A stretch of DNA of 64,000 bases from positions 3,406,589 through 3,470,588 of the forward strand of contig NZ_MEIY01000001.1 in NCBI RefSeq assembly GCF_001752365.1. The letters are read 5' to 3'. The translations under genes were made by a program, and so were the position numbers. The notes beneath the pieces are model-generated. The model saw only the letters and a list, made by a program, of their open reading frames with translations. It was not told the origin of the DNA and made no database searches. This stretch comes from Marinobacter sp. X15-166B (lineage in GTDB: Bacteria; Pseudomonadota; Gammaproteobacteria; Pseudomonadales; Oleiphilaceae). Numbering within the stretch: the first letter of the stretch is position 1; the number at the start of each line of letters is the position of its first letter. Positions 41,428 through 55,196 of the stretch are shown piece by piece.

Positions 41428-42432
41428 TTACTTAAACAGCAACGCGCTGGATAGGCCTTCCTTCTCCAGAATCTCCCGCAACCGGCGTAGCGCCTCAACC
41501 TGAATCTGACGCACCCGCTCACGGGTCAGACCGATCTCCTGGCCGACTTCTTCCAGCGTACTGGTGGGGTAGCCACGCAGGCCAAATCGACGGGACAGGA
41601 CTTCCTGCTGTTTGTCACTGAGTTGATCGATCCACTTGCCGATGCACGCGCGCATATCGGTGTCCTGAAGCAGGTCCGCCGGATCGCTCGCGCCCTCATC
41701 CGCGACTGTATCGAGCAGGGATTTTTCCCCGTTGTGGCCAATGGGGGTATCAACGGAGGCGATCCGCTCGTTCAGGCCGAGCATGCGCTCGACGTCCGCG
41801 ACCGGCTTGTCGACCTCTCGGGCAATGTCTTCCGCGGTGGGTTCATGATCCAGCTCCTGGCTCAGCCGCCGCGCAGCGCGCAGATACAGGTTCAGCTCTT
41901 TGACCACATGGATGGGCAAGCGGATGGTGCGGGTCTGGTTCATGATTGCCCGCTCTATGGTTTGGCGAATCCACCAGGTGGCGTACGTGGAAAACCGGAA
42001 ACCTCGCTCCGGGTCAAATTTTTCGACGGCTCGGATCAACCCCAGATTGCCCTCTTCTATGAGGTCAAGCAGGGTCAGACCACGATTGACGTAACGCCGT
42101 GCAATTTTTACCACCAGCCGCAGATTGCTTTCAATCATTCGCTTGCGGCCGGCCTCGTCGCCCTTGAGGGCCAAGCGCGAGAAATACACTTCCTCCTCCG
42201 CTGTCAGGAGAGGAGAAATACCAATTTCGTTGAGGTAGATCTGGGTGGCATCCAATTGCTTGGAACTGGCATGGAAACGACTTCTGGCTGGAAGGCTGTC
42301 TTCATCTATGCGGCCATCCGGGCGCAGCGTGGTCTTCCCAACCTTTTCAACACTCTCAAACTCCAATTCCTGTTCTGTTTCCACTTCTTCGGAAACACGA
42401 TCAACAATGAGTTCTTCATGTTCTGCTGACAT
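41428..42432 (-). CDS. rpoS: RNA polymerase sigma factor RpoS
   Basis: Stationary-phase and general stress sigma factor. 334 residues. An acidic N-terminal region 1.1 (about 1-50) precedes region 1.2 ([21 protein letters not shown]), region 2 ([31 protein letters not shown] split by RpoD-like 2.3/2.4 [15 protein letters not shown]), region 3 and region 4 with the helix-turn-helix [19 protein letters not shown]. It follows nlpD by 148 bp. In E. coli the main rpoS promoter lies within nlpD, and the same may hold here. Confidence 0.96.
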   Translation of the reverse strand: MSAEHEELIVDRVSEEVETEQELEFESVEKVGKTTLRPDGRIDEDSLPARSRFHASSKQLDATQIYLNEIGISPLLTAEEEVYFSRLALKGDEAGRKRMIESNLRLVVKIARRYVNRGLTLLDLIEEGNLGLIRAVEKFDPERGFRFSTYATWWIRQTIERAIMNQTRTIRLPIHVVKELNLYLRAARRLSQELDHEPTAEDIAREVDKPVADVERMLGLNERIASVDTPIGHNGEKSLLDTVADEGASDPADLLQDTDMRACIGKWIDQLSDKQQEVLSRRFGLRGYPTSTLEEVGQEIGLTRERVRQIQVEALRRLREILEKEGLSSALLFK

Positions 42433-42580
42433 AGTTCTTGCCCCGCCTATCGATTATCTGCATTTGCCACTCACTCGTTATTTGTTGTTGTGAGTGCCTG
42501 CTGATACGGCGTCCGGTGCCTGTGGCAACCAGGCGCTTGTTATTCTTGTCTTGCGATGTGTTGCGGACAGTTGCTGCCTT

Positions 42581-43369
42581 TTACCTTGCGGGCAAATAAT
42601 GCGCGGGGTTCACCGGGTTGCCATTTTTACGGATCTCAAAATGCAGTTTTGGTTTGTCGGCACCGCTGCTTCCCAACTCGGCAATCACCTGTCCGGCTTT
42701 AACGTTGTCTCCTTCTTGTACCAGAATTTTACGATTGTGTGCATACGCGCTTAAATAATGCTCGTTATGGTTAACAATGACAAGGTTTCCGTAACCGAGC
42801 AAGCCGTTGCCGGCATACACCACGTTACCGGACGCTGCAGCCTTTATCGCATCCCCTGGTTTGCCTGCAATATCAATGCCTTTGTTGACTTTCCCGGCTG
42901 TAGAAAACCCAGCAAGTACGGTGCCAACATGGGGCCACTGCCATTCAATACGGGACACGACTTGTGGACGGGGGGTGGACGGCACCGCCTTCGCGGGCCT
43001 GCGCGATGCCGCGGGGCGGCTCGCCGGGGCAGATTGGGCCGGTGCTGAAACCGGGCGGGCGGCAGTGGTTTGTCGCACCGGCGTCGTTCGGGGGGCGGTT
43101 TGCGCTCGGGTGGGTGCACTGCCCCGCAAATCCAGACGCAGGACGGTGCCGGCCTTGATGTGGTAGGGAGGGGACAGACCATTGGCACTGCCCAGTTCGC
43201 GATAATCCCGGCCGTAACGCCAGGCTATGCTGTACAAGGTGTCACCGGACTGGACCACATGCCGCCCCCAATACACCGGCGGATTGTAGGCATCGTCCCG
43301 GTAGATCGATGGTGTATTACAACCAGACAGCATTGCGGCCAGTACAATCAACCAAGGCAACCGGCGCAT
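42581..43369 (-). CDS. nlpD: Murein hydrolase activator lipoprotein NlpD
   Basis: Outer-membrane lipoprotein that activates the septal amidase AmiC. Start chosen at MRRLPWLIVLAAMLSGCNTP (43369), a typical lipoprotein signal with the lipobox Cys at 18; the open frame to 43528 is not part of it. 262 residues. One LysM domain (about 29-75, HVVQSGDTLYSIAWRYG), a Thr/Ala/Pro linker, then an M23/LytM domain (about 145-262). The first metal His is replaced (NKGIDIAG for HxGxD), the normal degenerate state of NlpD, so it should not cleave peptidoglycan itself. Confidence 0.95.
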   Translation of the reverse strand: MRRLPWLIVLAAMLSGCNTPSIYRDDAYNPPVYWGRHVVQSGDTLYSIAWRYGRDYRELGSANGLSPPYHIKAGTVLRLDLRGSAPTRAQTAPRTTPVRQTTAARPVSAPAQSAPASRPAASRRPAKAVPSTPRPQVVSRIEWQWPHVGTVLAGFSTAGKVNKGIDIAGKPGDAIKAAASGNVVYAGNGLLGYGNLVIVNHNEHYLSAYAHNRKILVQEGDNVKAGQVIAELGSSGADKPKLHFEIRKNGNPVNPAHYLPAR

Positions 43370-43396
43370 ATCACCTACTCTGAAACGGACCGGTCT

Positions 43397-43425
43397 CCCC
43401 CTTTTCCCGGGCGCAGACAAGGGGG
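43397..43425 (-). other. Inverted repeat in the nlpD leader
   Basis: CCCCCTT and AAGGGGG, seven perfect pairs with a 15-nt loop, about 30-55 bp before the nlpD start and after the DUF368 stop. No U-tract. It could slow read-through or shape the nlpD leader. Confidence 0.3.
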
Positions 43426-43579
43426 TGTTCAGGTAATGGAAAAAACCCGTCCTGCGTTCAAGGCGCATCACAAATCCGATCATGTATGGTGTTATTTGTA
43501 ACCGGATCAGTAGAATACCCCACAACAAACGTTACATTCAGAAACATTTTGCAAGTGGAAAGTAACACTGCCAGCGCCC

Positions 43580-44551
43580 TTACACATTGTGCGGATCCGC
43601 TGTGGCGACCTGACCTTTGCCCAGCCATTCGACCAACAGCACCACCAAAAAGCCACTCATCACAAACAAGAGCGCAAGCAGCCAGTGCGAGGACAACCCG
43701 GTCAGCTCGGCGTAGTGCATCGGGGTAATGCTGACTTCCTGCAGGGGCACCTGGGCACCGGAACTGTTCGTCCGCCAGCTCAACACCTGTTTCCAGGGCC
43801 AGACCTTGTTCAGCGCTCCGATCATGAACCCCGTTAACAATGCCAGAATTGCATCGTGATGTCGCTGGATCGCCCAGGTCAGCAGTTTGGCAAAGGACAG
43901 CAGTCCGGTGACGCAGCCGGCAACAAACAAGGCCAGCGAGCCCAACTGCAGTTCTTTCACCGCAGCCAGCACCGGCGCATACATCCCCAGGGTCAGCAAA
44001 ATAAAGCTGCCGGAAATGCCCGGCAAAATCATTGCGCAAATGGCGAGCGCCCCCGCGCCGAAAAACACCCAATCGGTGGGGTTTGCGGCGCCCACCGGCA
44101 GGGTGGAGACCCACCAGGAAAACAGTGTGCCGCAGACCAAAGGGGCCAGCAAGGCCCAGCTGAGTGCCGGCAACTGCCGGGCCAGATGCCAGACGGACGC
44201 CAGAATCAGGCCAAAAAAGAAACTCCATATGTATATTGGCCAGCTGGTCAGAGCAAAACTGATGGCCGAGGCCAGGGTAACAATACTGGTGACCACCCCT
44301 GCTAACAGGCAGAGCAGAAATCCGCCATCGCAGCGATCCCAAAACCGACGCAGCTGCCCCCGTACAAGGTGGGCAGCCACCGCCGCTGGCACCGCATTAA
44401 TGGCGGCCAGCAGGCGGAAATAAATACCGGTTATAAAGGCAATCGTCCCCCCGGAAACGCCGGGAACTATGTCGGCGGCACCCATCGCCAGCCCGCGCAG
44501 GAACACCCCCGCTGCACTCTGATTACGGTCGTTCTCCACCGGCTTGTTCAC
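43580..44551 (-). CDS. DUF368 family polyprenyl-phosphate transporter (PopT-like)
   Basis: 323-residue inner-membrane protein with about eight to nine helices. DUF368 proteins have been shown in other bacteria to return undecaprenyl phosphate across the membrane for reuse in cell-wall synthesis (PopT). Family signatures are [20 protein letters not shown] near the N-terminus and the repeat-related [19 protein letters not shown] in the second half. The start overlaps the end of pcm by 4 bp, so it is coupled to surE-pcm, and nlpD follows. Assignment to the family is firm; the substrate here is inferred from the family. Confidence 0.9.
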   Translation of the reverse strand: MNKPVENDRNQSAAGVFLRGLAMGAADIVPGVSGGTIAFITGIYFRLLAAINAVPAAVAAHLVRGQLRRFWDRCDGGFLLCLLAGVVTSIVTLASAISFALTSWPIYIWSFFFGLILASVWHLARQLPALSWALLAPLVCGTLFSWWVSTLPVGAANPTDWVFFGAGALAICAMILPGISGSFILLTLGMYAPVLAAVKELQLGSLALFVAGCVTGLLSFAKLLTWAIQRHHDAILALLTGFMIGALNKVWPWKQVLSWRTNSSGAQVPLQEVSITPMHYAELTGLSSHWLLALLFVMSGFLVVLLVEWLGKGQVATADPHNV

Positions 44552-45204
44552 CGCACCACCCCGCCCAGCAGGGGCACAAACCGCACCGGCTCGAGATCGC
44601 GGCTTACAAAGGAGTCGCCCTGACGAACGATTTCAACCAGCATCTGGCGCTCCTCGCCGACCGGGCCGATCAACACCCCACCGTCCTCCAACTGAGCCAG
44701 CAATTCCGGGGCAATTTCTTTCGGGGCGGCGGTCAGCATGATGCCGTCAAAGGGTCCTTTTTCCGGCCAGCCAATGCCACCGTCCGCATGCCGCAGCATA
44801 ACGTTGCGCAGGTCCAGTCTGCGCAGCCGCTCACGGGCGCGATCCTGCAATGGTTTGATGCGCTCTACGCTGTAGACCTCATCCACCAAGCGGGCCAGAA
44901 TCGCGGTCTGGTAACCGGATCCGGTGCCCACCTCCAGAACACGCCGGGGCTGGTGATCGAGCAGCGCTTCGGTCATTCTCGCGACTATGTAGGGCTGGGA
45001 CAGGGTTTGCCCGTGGCCGATCGGCAAGGCGGTATCTTCATAGGCACGATGGGCCAGGGCTTCATCCAGAAAGATATGCCGCGGGCTACTCAGCAGGGTC
45101 TCGAGTACGGCCTCGCTGGTGATTCCTTCATCGCGCAAGCGCTGAATCAAGCGCATGCGCGTGCGTCGTGATGTCATGCCGATACCTTCTGGCTCCATAA
45201 GCAT
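44548..45204 (-). CDS. pcm: Protein-L-isoaspartate O-methyltransferase
   Basis: S-adenosylmethionine-dependent repair enzyme for isoaspartyl damage in ageing proteins. 218 residues. [19 protein letters not shown] is the isoaspartate-binding and motif pre-I region, [16 protein letters not shown] is motif I for SAM, and [20 protein letters not shown] [16 protein letters not shown] is motif II. The start codon shares one base with the surE stop (TGATG). The start could also be the internal ATG at residue 10. Confidence 0.96.
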   Translation of the reverse strand: MLMEPEGIGMTSRRTRMRLIQRLRDEGITSEAVLETLLSSPRHIFLDEALAHRAYEDTALPIGHGQTLSQPYIVARMTEALLDHQPRRVLEVGTGSGYQTAILARLVDEVYSVERIKPLQDRARERLRRLDLRNVMLRHADGGIGWPEKGPFDGIMLTAAPKEIAPELLAQLEDGGVLIGPVGEERQMLVEIVRQGDSFVSRDLEPVRFVPLLGGVVR

Positions 45205-45953
45205 CAGGCCAGTTCCCCCAGCCAGTGGTGCAGGGAGTTCAGTGCTTCGTGACGGGTCATGTCGGTCTGCACCGGCGTGATTGACACATAATTCTGACTG
45301 ATCGCTTCAAAGTCCGTGCCCAGCCCGGAGTGTTGCCCGGACCCGGCAGCACCGATCCAGAACCGCGATTTGCCCCGCGGACACACCACCGGCACGGCCC
45401 CCTGGGCGCGCTCCCGGTAGCCAAGCCGGGTCACGCGAAAGCCGGCCAGCTGATCCCAGGGAAGGTCAGGCACATTGACGTTCAGAATGCACCGGGGCCC
45501 CATCGCCAGAGGCTCCTTTTTTTCCAGCAGCATTCTTACCACGCGGGCGGCCGTCTCGTAATGGTAGTGACCGTTGTTCACCAAGGATACCGCAATCGCC
45601 GGTAGCCCCAGGTGACGGCCTTCGGTCGCCGCCGCAACGGTCCCGGAATAGATGACGTCATCGCCCAGGTTGGCGTGGGTATTGATGCCGGAAATCACCC
45701 GGTCGAACGGTTTGTCGAACAGCCCACTGACCGCCAGATGAACGCAATCGGTAGGGGTGCCATCAACGGAATGAAAACCGTTGGGGTGCTGTTCGACAAG
45801 CAACGGCCGACTTAACGTCAAGGCGTTACTCGCGCCGCTGTGATCCCGGTCCGGGGCGACCACTTCCATGTCACCCATTCCTTCGAGGCCCTGGTACAGG
45901 GCCATGAGCCCCGGTGAGTGAACACCATCATCATTAGATAACAGAATACGCAC
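45204..45953 (-). CDS. surE: 5'-nucleotidase SurE
   Basis: Metal-dependent nucleoside-monophosphate and polyphosphate phosphatase linked to stationary-phase survival. 249 residues from a GTG start with GGAG six bases upstream. [16 protein letters not shown] carries the catalytic Asp-Asp metal site; [25 protein letters not shown] holds the conserved Asn and Ser. Heads the surE-pcm-DUF368-nlpD-rpoS series. Confidence 0.96.
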   Translation of the reverse strand: MRILLSNDDGVHSPGLMALYQGLEGMGDMEVVAPDRDHSGASNALTLSRPLLVEQHPNGFHSVDGTPTDCVHLAVSGLFDKPFDRVISGINTHANLGDDVIYSGTVAAATEGRHLGLPAIAVSLVNNGHYHYETAARVVRMLLEKKEPLAMGPRCILNVNVPDLPWDQLAGFRVTRLGYRERAQGAVPVVCPRGKSRFWIGAAGSGQHSGLGTDFEAISQNYVSITPVQTDMTRHEALNSLHHWLGELA

Positions 45954-46013
45954 GTGCTTCTCCGTTTGCCTGATCCGCCGGCATTGCAGTAGCGGGTTTG
46001 TCGATCAGTTTCA

Positions 46014-46042
46014 GTTATATAATAGGCGTTATATCAACTCAA
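46014..46042 (-). promoter_or_regulatory. Putative promoter for the surE operon
   Basis: On the minus strand: TTGAGT, 17-bp spacer, TATAAC (5 of 6). The -35 overlaps the last codons of truD. Local AT-richness stands out in this GC-rich region. Confidence 0.45.
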
Positions 46043-47066
46043 AGACATCTTCAATCAGAGCAGTCGCATATTGGCCGGGCGCCAATCCAAACTGCAGCTC
46101 CAGCAGGTCGTCACCCTCCCAGCGCCAGCTCAGATCCACCGGGTGCAACACCAGAGCGCGCCTCTCGGGCTTCATCCGGGTGGCCGAAAACACCCTCAAA
46201 ACCTCCGGCCATGCGCCGGCAACGTCACGCTCAAACTGTTCTGCGGTACCGGTGGCGAGGGTGCCCCCGTCACCCCAGAGCGGCCCGGTGGGATACCCCG
46301 CCTCGCCCTCGCCCGGCAGCGGTTGCTGCCAGGTGCCTGCCGCGACCCGCGCCGCCAGCACCTGATTGAACAGCCACGAACGCGCCGCCGAAAAATACAA
46401 GCCCTGTTGATTGCGCCCGGACTGCCGGCGGTTGCGGCCCTTGCCGCGGTTCGGGTTCATGTGGATCGCCCGATCAAGATTATACCCCGCCCGCCCGAAT
46501 CGCTGATGGCCGTAATAATTGGGGCATCCGGTGATGGCGATACGCCGCAACGCTGCATCAATGGCCTCGACATCGCCGCTGACCTGTTGCAGGGCGATTC
46601 TGAAAAAGTTGCCGCGGTGATCGCCACGCCGCAGTTTCCTGGGGTGCCGGTGCGCCGCCAGCACCGGCCAGTTGTTGGCAATGCTTGCCAGCAGCCGGGC
46701 ATCATTTGCTTCGTTGCCGGGCAGATAAAGGCTGAACCATTGCCGGGTAACCGCATGACGGTCTTTCATACCGCAGTAACCAACGTCCTGGTGTTGGCAG
46801 CCGGCGAGGCCGGCAAGCTCACGGGCCACATAATCGGTATTGTCGCCTTGTTTTTGCAGGCGCAGACAAAGATGCTCTCCCTGCCCGGTCACTCCGCCAG
46901 CCGATGCGCTCCCCAGGGCGGGAAACCCTGGTAAGCCCAAATCCTCATCGACGAAAAAGGTATCCGGCGTGGCTTTGAGCAAAGCACGGCCTAGACGGCT
47001 GCCCTGCGAAGAGGGCCAGTTCAGGCACCATTCCCGGGGCTGCCCGGCCGCCGTAGTCCCGGTCAC
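46029..47066 (-). CDS. truD: tRNA pseudouridine(13) synthase TruD
   Basis: Makes pseudouridine at position 13 of tRNA-Glu. 345 residues, GTG start overlapping the ispF stop (GTGA). [18 protein letters not shown] holds the catalytic Asp; [18 protein letters not shown] is the second family signature; [20 protein letters not shown] follows. The C-terminal TRUD insertion domain is present. Its position between ispF and surE is conserved in gammaproteobacteria. Confidence 0.95.
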   Translation of the reverse strand: MTGTTAAGQPREWCLNWPSSQGSRLGRALLKATPDTFFVDEDLGLPGFPALGSASAGGVTGQGEHLCLRLQKQGDNTDYVARELAGLAGCQHQDVGYCGMKDRHAVTRQWFSLYLPGNEANDARLLASIANNWPVLAAHRHPRKLRRGDHRGNFFRIALQQVSGDVEAIDAALRRIAITGCPNYYGHQRFGRAGYNLDRAIHMNPNRGKGRNRRQSGRNQQGLYFSAARSWLFNQVLAARVAAGTWQQPLPGEGEAGYPTGPLWGDGGTLATGTAEQFERDVAGAWPEVLRVFSATRMKPERRALVLHPVDLSWRWEGDDLLELQFGLAPGQYATALIEDVFELI

Positions 47067-47542
47067 ACGCCCACCGGTTTCAGCAGACAGACGGCCTGAC
47101 AGGCAATGCCTTCGTTCCGGCCGGTAAACCCGAGCTTTTCGGTGGTCGTGGCCTTCACGCTGACACTGGTGACCGGAATCGCCAGATCGGCGGCAATGTT
47201 GGTCCGCATCGCCGCGACGTGGGGGGCCATCTTGGGTGATTGCGCCATGATCACGGCATCCACATTCACCACGTCATAGCCTGCGCCGTTGACCCGCGCG
47301 ACCACTTCCCGCAACAGCACACGACTGTCCGCGCCGGCCCATTCGTCACTGGTATCGGGAAACAAATGGCCGATATCACCCAGCGCCACCGCGCCCAGTA
47401 GCGCGTCCGCCAGCGCGTGCAGTAACACGTCGCCATCGGAATGCGCTTTTAATCCGCGTGAATGGGGGATGGCTACGCCACCGAGGATAACCTGATCGCC
47501 CTCTCCGAAGGCGTGCACATCAAAACCCTGACCAATTCTCAT
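47063..47542 (-). CDS. ispF: 2-C-methyl-D-erythritol 2,4-cyclodiphosphate synthase
   Basis: MEP-pathway enzyme for isoprenoid precursors. 159 residues. [15 protein letters not shown] and [22 protein letters not shown] hold the zinc His/Asp residues; [13 protein letters not shown] and the C-terminal [20 protein letters not shown] are family signatures. Three bases separate it from ispD upstream; the stop overlaps truD. Confidence 0.97.
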   Translation of the reverse strand: MRIGQGFDVHAFGEGDQVILGGVAIPHSRGLKAHSDGDVLLHALADALLGAVALGDIGHLFPDTSDEWAGADSRVLLREVVARVNGAGYDVVNVDAVIMAQSPKMAPHVAAMRTNIAADLAIPVTSVSVKATTTEKLGFTGRNEGIACQAVCLLKPVGV

Positions 47543-47545
47543 CTA

Positions 47546-48271
47546 CTATTTTCCTGTCTGCCCCCGGTCCACGCCCCGCTCCAGCTGGCCGAGAATGAAC
47601 TCCGCCAGCAGCAGGTCTTCCGGGAGGGTAATTTTGATGTTGTCCGGCCGCCCTGCAATCACCACCGGTTGCCGGCCAAGGTGTTCCATCGCCGAGGCTT
47701 CGTCGGTCACCGCAACCGCCTCCGTCAGCGCCTGTTCAAGCGCCCGTTGCAGCGCACCAAACCGGAACATTTGCGGGGTTAGGGCCCGCCAGAGTTGTTG
47801 CCGGTCCACAGTGTCGACCACCCTGTTGCCGGCCACCCGCTTCAGGGTATCGCTCACCGGTGCGGCCAACAAGCCGCCGGTCGGATGCTCCCACAGAGTC
47901 CTCACCAGCCGCTGGACATCCTCCGGCGCCACACAGGGCCGGGCGACGTCGTGCACCAGCACCCAGTCGTCCGGTTGCGCAGTGCCTGACAAAGCACGCA
48001 AGGCTGCGAGTACGGAATCGACGCGCTCTGCGCCGCCTACGCAATGCCGGATTTCCGGGCTTTTGCTGGCCTCGGAGGCGGGCCACCATGGGTCATTGGC
48101 ATTCAGCGCCACCATGCAACCGGCGAATTCCAGCGCGCTCAGCATGCGCGCAAGGGTAATATCGAGAACAAAACGACCGTGCAGGGAAAGGTACTGTTTG
48201 GGACAGTCGGCCTGCATACGCTGACCGACGCCAGCCGCAGGAACGACCAGCCAGATGCGGGGATCACTCAT
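47546..48271 (-). CDS. ispD: 2-C-methyl-D-erythritol 4-phosphate cytidylyltransferase
   Basis: Transfers CMP to MEP in isoprenoid synthesis. 241 residues. VVPAAGVGQRMQADCPKQYL is the CTP-binding signature; VLVHDVARPCV holds the second motif; VTDEASAMEHLG is conserved near the C-terminus. No ribosome site is visible before ATG; instead a 12-bp palindrome (48274-48285) directly abuts the start. Confidence 0.96.
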   Translation of the reverse strand: MSDPRIWLVVPAAGVGQRMQADCPKQYLSLHGRFVLDITLARMLSALEFAGCMVALNANDPWWPASEASKSPEIRHCVGGAERVDSVLAALRALSGTAQPDDWVLVHDVARPCVAPEDVQRLVRTLWEHPTGGLLAAPVSDTLKRVAGNRVVDTVDRQQLWRALTPQMFRFGALQRALEQALTEAVAVTDEASAMEHLGRQPVVIAGRPDNIKITLPEDLLLAEFILGQLERGVDRGQTGK

Positions 48272-48336
48272 GGGTTGAGCTCAACAGCAATTCAATGGAC
48301 GCCTGGACGGTTTCTGAAAAACCCACCGGCCGGGCG

Positions 48337-48639
48337 TTATGGGTCTACGACCAGAAAGAAGGTTTCGTCCTGACGAATCAGGCCAAGATTCATGCGGGCA
48401 CGTTCTTCGACCGCACCCTGTTCACTGCGCAGGTTGCGCACTTCGGCATACAGACGCTCATTGCGGAGCGCGAGCTTCTGATTCTCCGCCCGTTGTTCGT
48501 CAATCGCTTCCTGCAGACTCCAGACTTGCGCAAAACTGCCCTCCCCCACCCACAGGCGCACCTGCAAGAGGAGTATGAGCACCACCATGATTGCCCAGAG
48601 TATTTTCATGACCGGACCCGTTCCGCTCGCCTTCTTCAT
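48337..48639 (-). CDS. ftsB: Cell division protein FtsB
   Basis: Divisome protein acting with FtsL and FtsQ to activate septal wall synthesis. Up to 100 residues from ATG 48639 (GGGGA five bases upstream); ATG 48609 would give 90. One membrane helix (ILWAIMVVLILLLQVRLWV) is followed by a coiled coil (LQEAIDEQRAENQKLALRNERL) and the conserved end EERARMNLGLIRQDETFFLVV. Downstream of eno as in E. coli and Pseudomonas, with a hairpin just before its start. Confidence 0.93.
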   Translation of the reverse strand: MKKASGTGPVMKILWAIMVVLILLLQVRLWVGEGSFAQVWSLQEAIDEQRAENQKLALRNERLYAEVRNLRSEQGAVEERARMNLGLIRQDETFFLVVDP

Positions 48640-48647
48640 CCGCTTCC

Positions 48648-48677
48648 CCAGAAACCGTTGCGGACAACGGCTTCTGG
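48648..48677 (-). other. Hairpin in the eno-ftsB intergenic region
   Basis: CCAGAA-A-CCGTTG and CAACGG-C-TTCTGG: twelve pairs with one A/C mismatch and a CGGA loop. It lies 29 bp after the eno stop and ends 8 bp before the ftsB ATG, so its foot covers part of the ftsB ribosome site. No U-tract, so an attenuating or processing structure is more likely than a full terminator. Confidence 0.6.
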
Positions 48678-48706
48678 AGTGTAGCCCATGCCTCGGAAAT
48701 TGGCGA

Positions 48707-50026
<1,320 letters not shown>

Positions 50027-50087
50027 TCAATTTTAATCAAGTGTTTGGTTTAAAAGACTTGTCAGCAACTCTGCGGCCGGTGCGGTG

Positions 50088-50999
<912 letters not shown>

Positions 51000-51022
51000 T
51001 CACCGGCGTCATTGCTACTGAC

Positions 51023-52702
<1,680 letters not shown>

Positions 52703-52755
52703 TTATCATCTCAAGATGGGACGCCAGATTACCAGAAGGGCCCCACCATCTCAAT

Positions 52756-54106
52756 CTAAATCCCACCCCAAATAATTCGCCAGCCGCTCTCCGGGGCCGG
52801 ACCGCTGTACTTGGGAGACAGCCAAAACTGGCCGACCCCCACCAACTCGTCAGCTTCGTACAAAAGCGGTATCCGCGCCCGCTCCCAAGGGGGAACGGCC
52901 TTGTCCTGCAGCCACTTTTTCAGGGGCCGGGAGTGGCCTTGCGGCCACTCCCTGATACGCTCGCCTCCCTGCCGGGCCACCACCCGGATCTTCGGCATGT
53001 GCGTATGCGCCGTTGCTGCCGGTTCGAGTTGCACCCGCTGCCCCAGCCAGTCCACTGGCTTGCCAGGCTCCAACCATAAGGGGCCCCCGGGCAACCTTTC
53101 AGCGTGCGGGACCAGATACAACTCGCCCCGGTAGCGGCGGATGTCAAACCCTTCGGCGCTGAACACCGGCGCCCGGTCAGGGCCCGCCAACAACAAATCC
53201 CGCAGCATCGCGGGCCAGTTTGTCGGTGTGGGGGCGGGGTAACCGCCGCACTGCTCTACCCACCAGCGTAGCAGATTTTTCTGCTCCGCCACGGTCAAGC
53301 TGAGGAGGGCGTCCACACGCAACCTGCCCCCCGCACCCGCCGCTTTTTTGGTAATGAATGCGCGCCAACGACGCGGCCAGCTCCTCACTTTCCCGACACG
53401 CATCGCTGGTGCCTTGCACCCGCCTGAGCAGGTTGGGCCATCGGGCTTTCAGCGGGGGGATAACCACCCCACGCAGAAAATTGCGGTCGTAGATGTGATC
53501 GACATTGCTGGGATCATCCACCCAATTTATCTGCAGGTCACAGGCCCACTGCTCGAGCTGATGGCGACTGAATGCCAGCAAGGGACGATACAGGCGTCCC
53601 CGCCCCAGCGCGCGCTCCCGGGGCATGCCACCCAGCCCCGCCACGCCGGTGCCCCTCAGCAAGCGGAACAGCACGGTTTCGAGCTGGTCATCGCCATGGT
53701 GGGCCAGCAGCAGAATCTCGCCATCGTTCAGATGCTGATCAAAGGCGCGGTAACGGGCATCGCGAGCATTCTCCTCAAGCCCGCCAGCCCGGGCGAGCTC
53801 ATTGGCTGACAGCGGCACTTCCACCCGCTCAACGGTCAGTGGCACCTGCAGGTCAGCACACAACGCCCGGCAGAACTGTTCCATCTCTGCGGCATTCGAC
53901 TGCAGCTGGTGATTAATATGAATGGCAGAAAGGTTGCGGCCAGAGTGCTGGTGGATAGCGGCGGCCGCATGCAGCAGCAGTACAGAGTCAAGACCGCCGC
54001 TCAGGGCAACAACCAGGTCAGAATCGGCCCGAACCGACCGCAGGGCCGCAGTCAGGGGTTCGGGCAGAACAGCAGGGGGCGGGCGGTGGTTACCGCCCGG
54101 TGTCAT
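52756..54106 (-). CDS. tilS: tRNA(Ile)-lysidine synthase TilS, frameshifted as read
   Basis: Converts the wobble cytidine of tRNA-Ile(CAU) to lysidine, needed to read AUA codons. The N-terminal N-type PP-loop domain is clear: [56 protein letters not shown] and [17 protein letters not shown]. The frame breaks between about 53327 and 53349, where a six-T run and a six-C run lie close together. Removing one base joins it to the C-terminal part ([20 protein letters not shown] through [14 protein letters not shown] to [17 protein letters not shown]), about 449 residues in all. Starts inside the end of accA (17-bp overlap). An intact gene is expected because tilS is essential in most bacteria. Confidence 0.87.
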
Positions 54107-55043
54107 AGCGGGTCAGGCGCTCGTAACGACGGGCAACCAGCTCATCGAGGGGCAACCGGCCCAGTTCCGCCAACCCCTCACCGAGGACTTCTTTCAAGGC
54201 CCCGGCCATTTTTTCCGGATTGCGGTGTGCGCCGCCCAGGGGCTCATCAATCACATTGTCCGCCAAACCCAGACTTTTCAGACGGCTGGCCGTCACCCCC
54301 ATAGCTTCGGCAGCCTGGGCCGCATAATCCGAACTCTTCCACAAAATGGATGCGCAACCTTCAGGGGAGATAACCGAGTAGGTTGAGTATTGCAACATGT
54401 ACAGGCGATCGCACACGCCAATCGCCAGCGCGCCACCGGAGCCGCCCTCACCGATCACCGTGGAAATAACCGGTGTTTTCAGTCGTGACATCACCGCCAG
54501 GTTGAACGCGATGGCCTCACTCTGACCACGCTCCTCCGCACCAATACCCGGATACGCACCCGGCGTATCGATAAACGTCAGGATCGGCATCTTGAACCGC
54601 TCGGCCATTTCCATCAGCCGCAATGCCTTGCGGTAGCCTTCCGGACGCGGCATGCCGAAGTTGCGCAGCACCTTCTCGCGCACCTCCCGCCCCTTCTGAT
54701 GCCCAATCACCATCACCGGCTGTTCGTTGAGCCGGGCGGTGCCACCGACAATGGCCGGATCGTCGGCGTAGCGGCGATCGCCGTGCAACTCGTCGAAGTC
54801 CTCGAACATCAGTTTGATGTAATCGAGGGTGTACGGCCGTCGCGGATGCCTCGCCAACCGGGCAACATCCCAGGGTTTCAGGTCTGAAAAGATGTTTTCG
54901 GTGAGACTGACGCTCTTGCTCTTAAGGCGCGTGATCTCATCGGTGATGTTGATGTCAGTATCATTGCCCACCATGCGAAGCTCTTCAATTTTCGCTTCCA
55001 GGTCTGCAATCGGCTGTTCAAAGTCCAAATAATTAGGGTTCAT
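54090..55043 (-). CDS. accA: Acetyl-CoA carboxylase carboxyltransferase subunit alpha
   Basis: With AccD transfers carboxyl from carboxybiotin to acetyl-CoA, first step of fatty acid synthesis. 317 residues. N-terminus [64 protein letters not shown]; the crotonase-like core [21 protein letters not shown] and [18 protein letters not shown] precedes ATG. Between dnaE and tilS, as in other gammaproteobacteria. Confidence 0.97.
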   Translation of the reverse strand: MNPNYLDFEQPIADLEAKIEELRMVGNDTDINITDEITRLKSKSVSLTENIFSDLKPWDVARLARHPRRPYTLDYIKLMFEDFDELHGDRRYADDPAIVGGTARLNEQPVMVIGHQKGREVREKVLRNFGMPRPEGYRKALRLMEMAERFKMPILTFIDTPGAYPGIGAEERGQSEAIAFNLAVMSRLKTPVISTVIGEGGSGGALAIGVCDRLYMLQYSTYSVISPEGCASILWKSSDYAAQAAEAMGVTASRLKSLGLADNVIDEPLGGAHRNPEKMAGALKEVLGEGLAELGRLPLDELVARRYERLTRYDTGR

Positions 55044-55196
55044 GATTTTCCGTCATTTGTCGCTGAGCGAGGAGCCCTGCCCCACCAAATAAGATTTCAG
55101 CCAACAATAGCAGGGCTGGCAATTCCGCTAAAGCGGACATTGGTATAAGTCAGCGTGGTTACATCCAACTGCACATTTTGGTAATCGGTCGATTCG

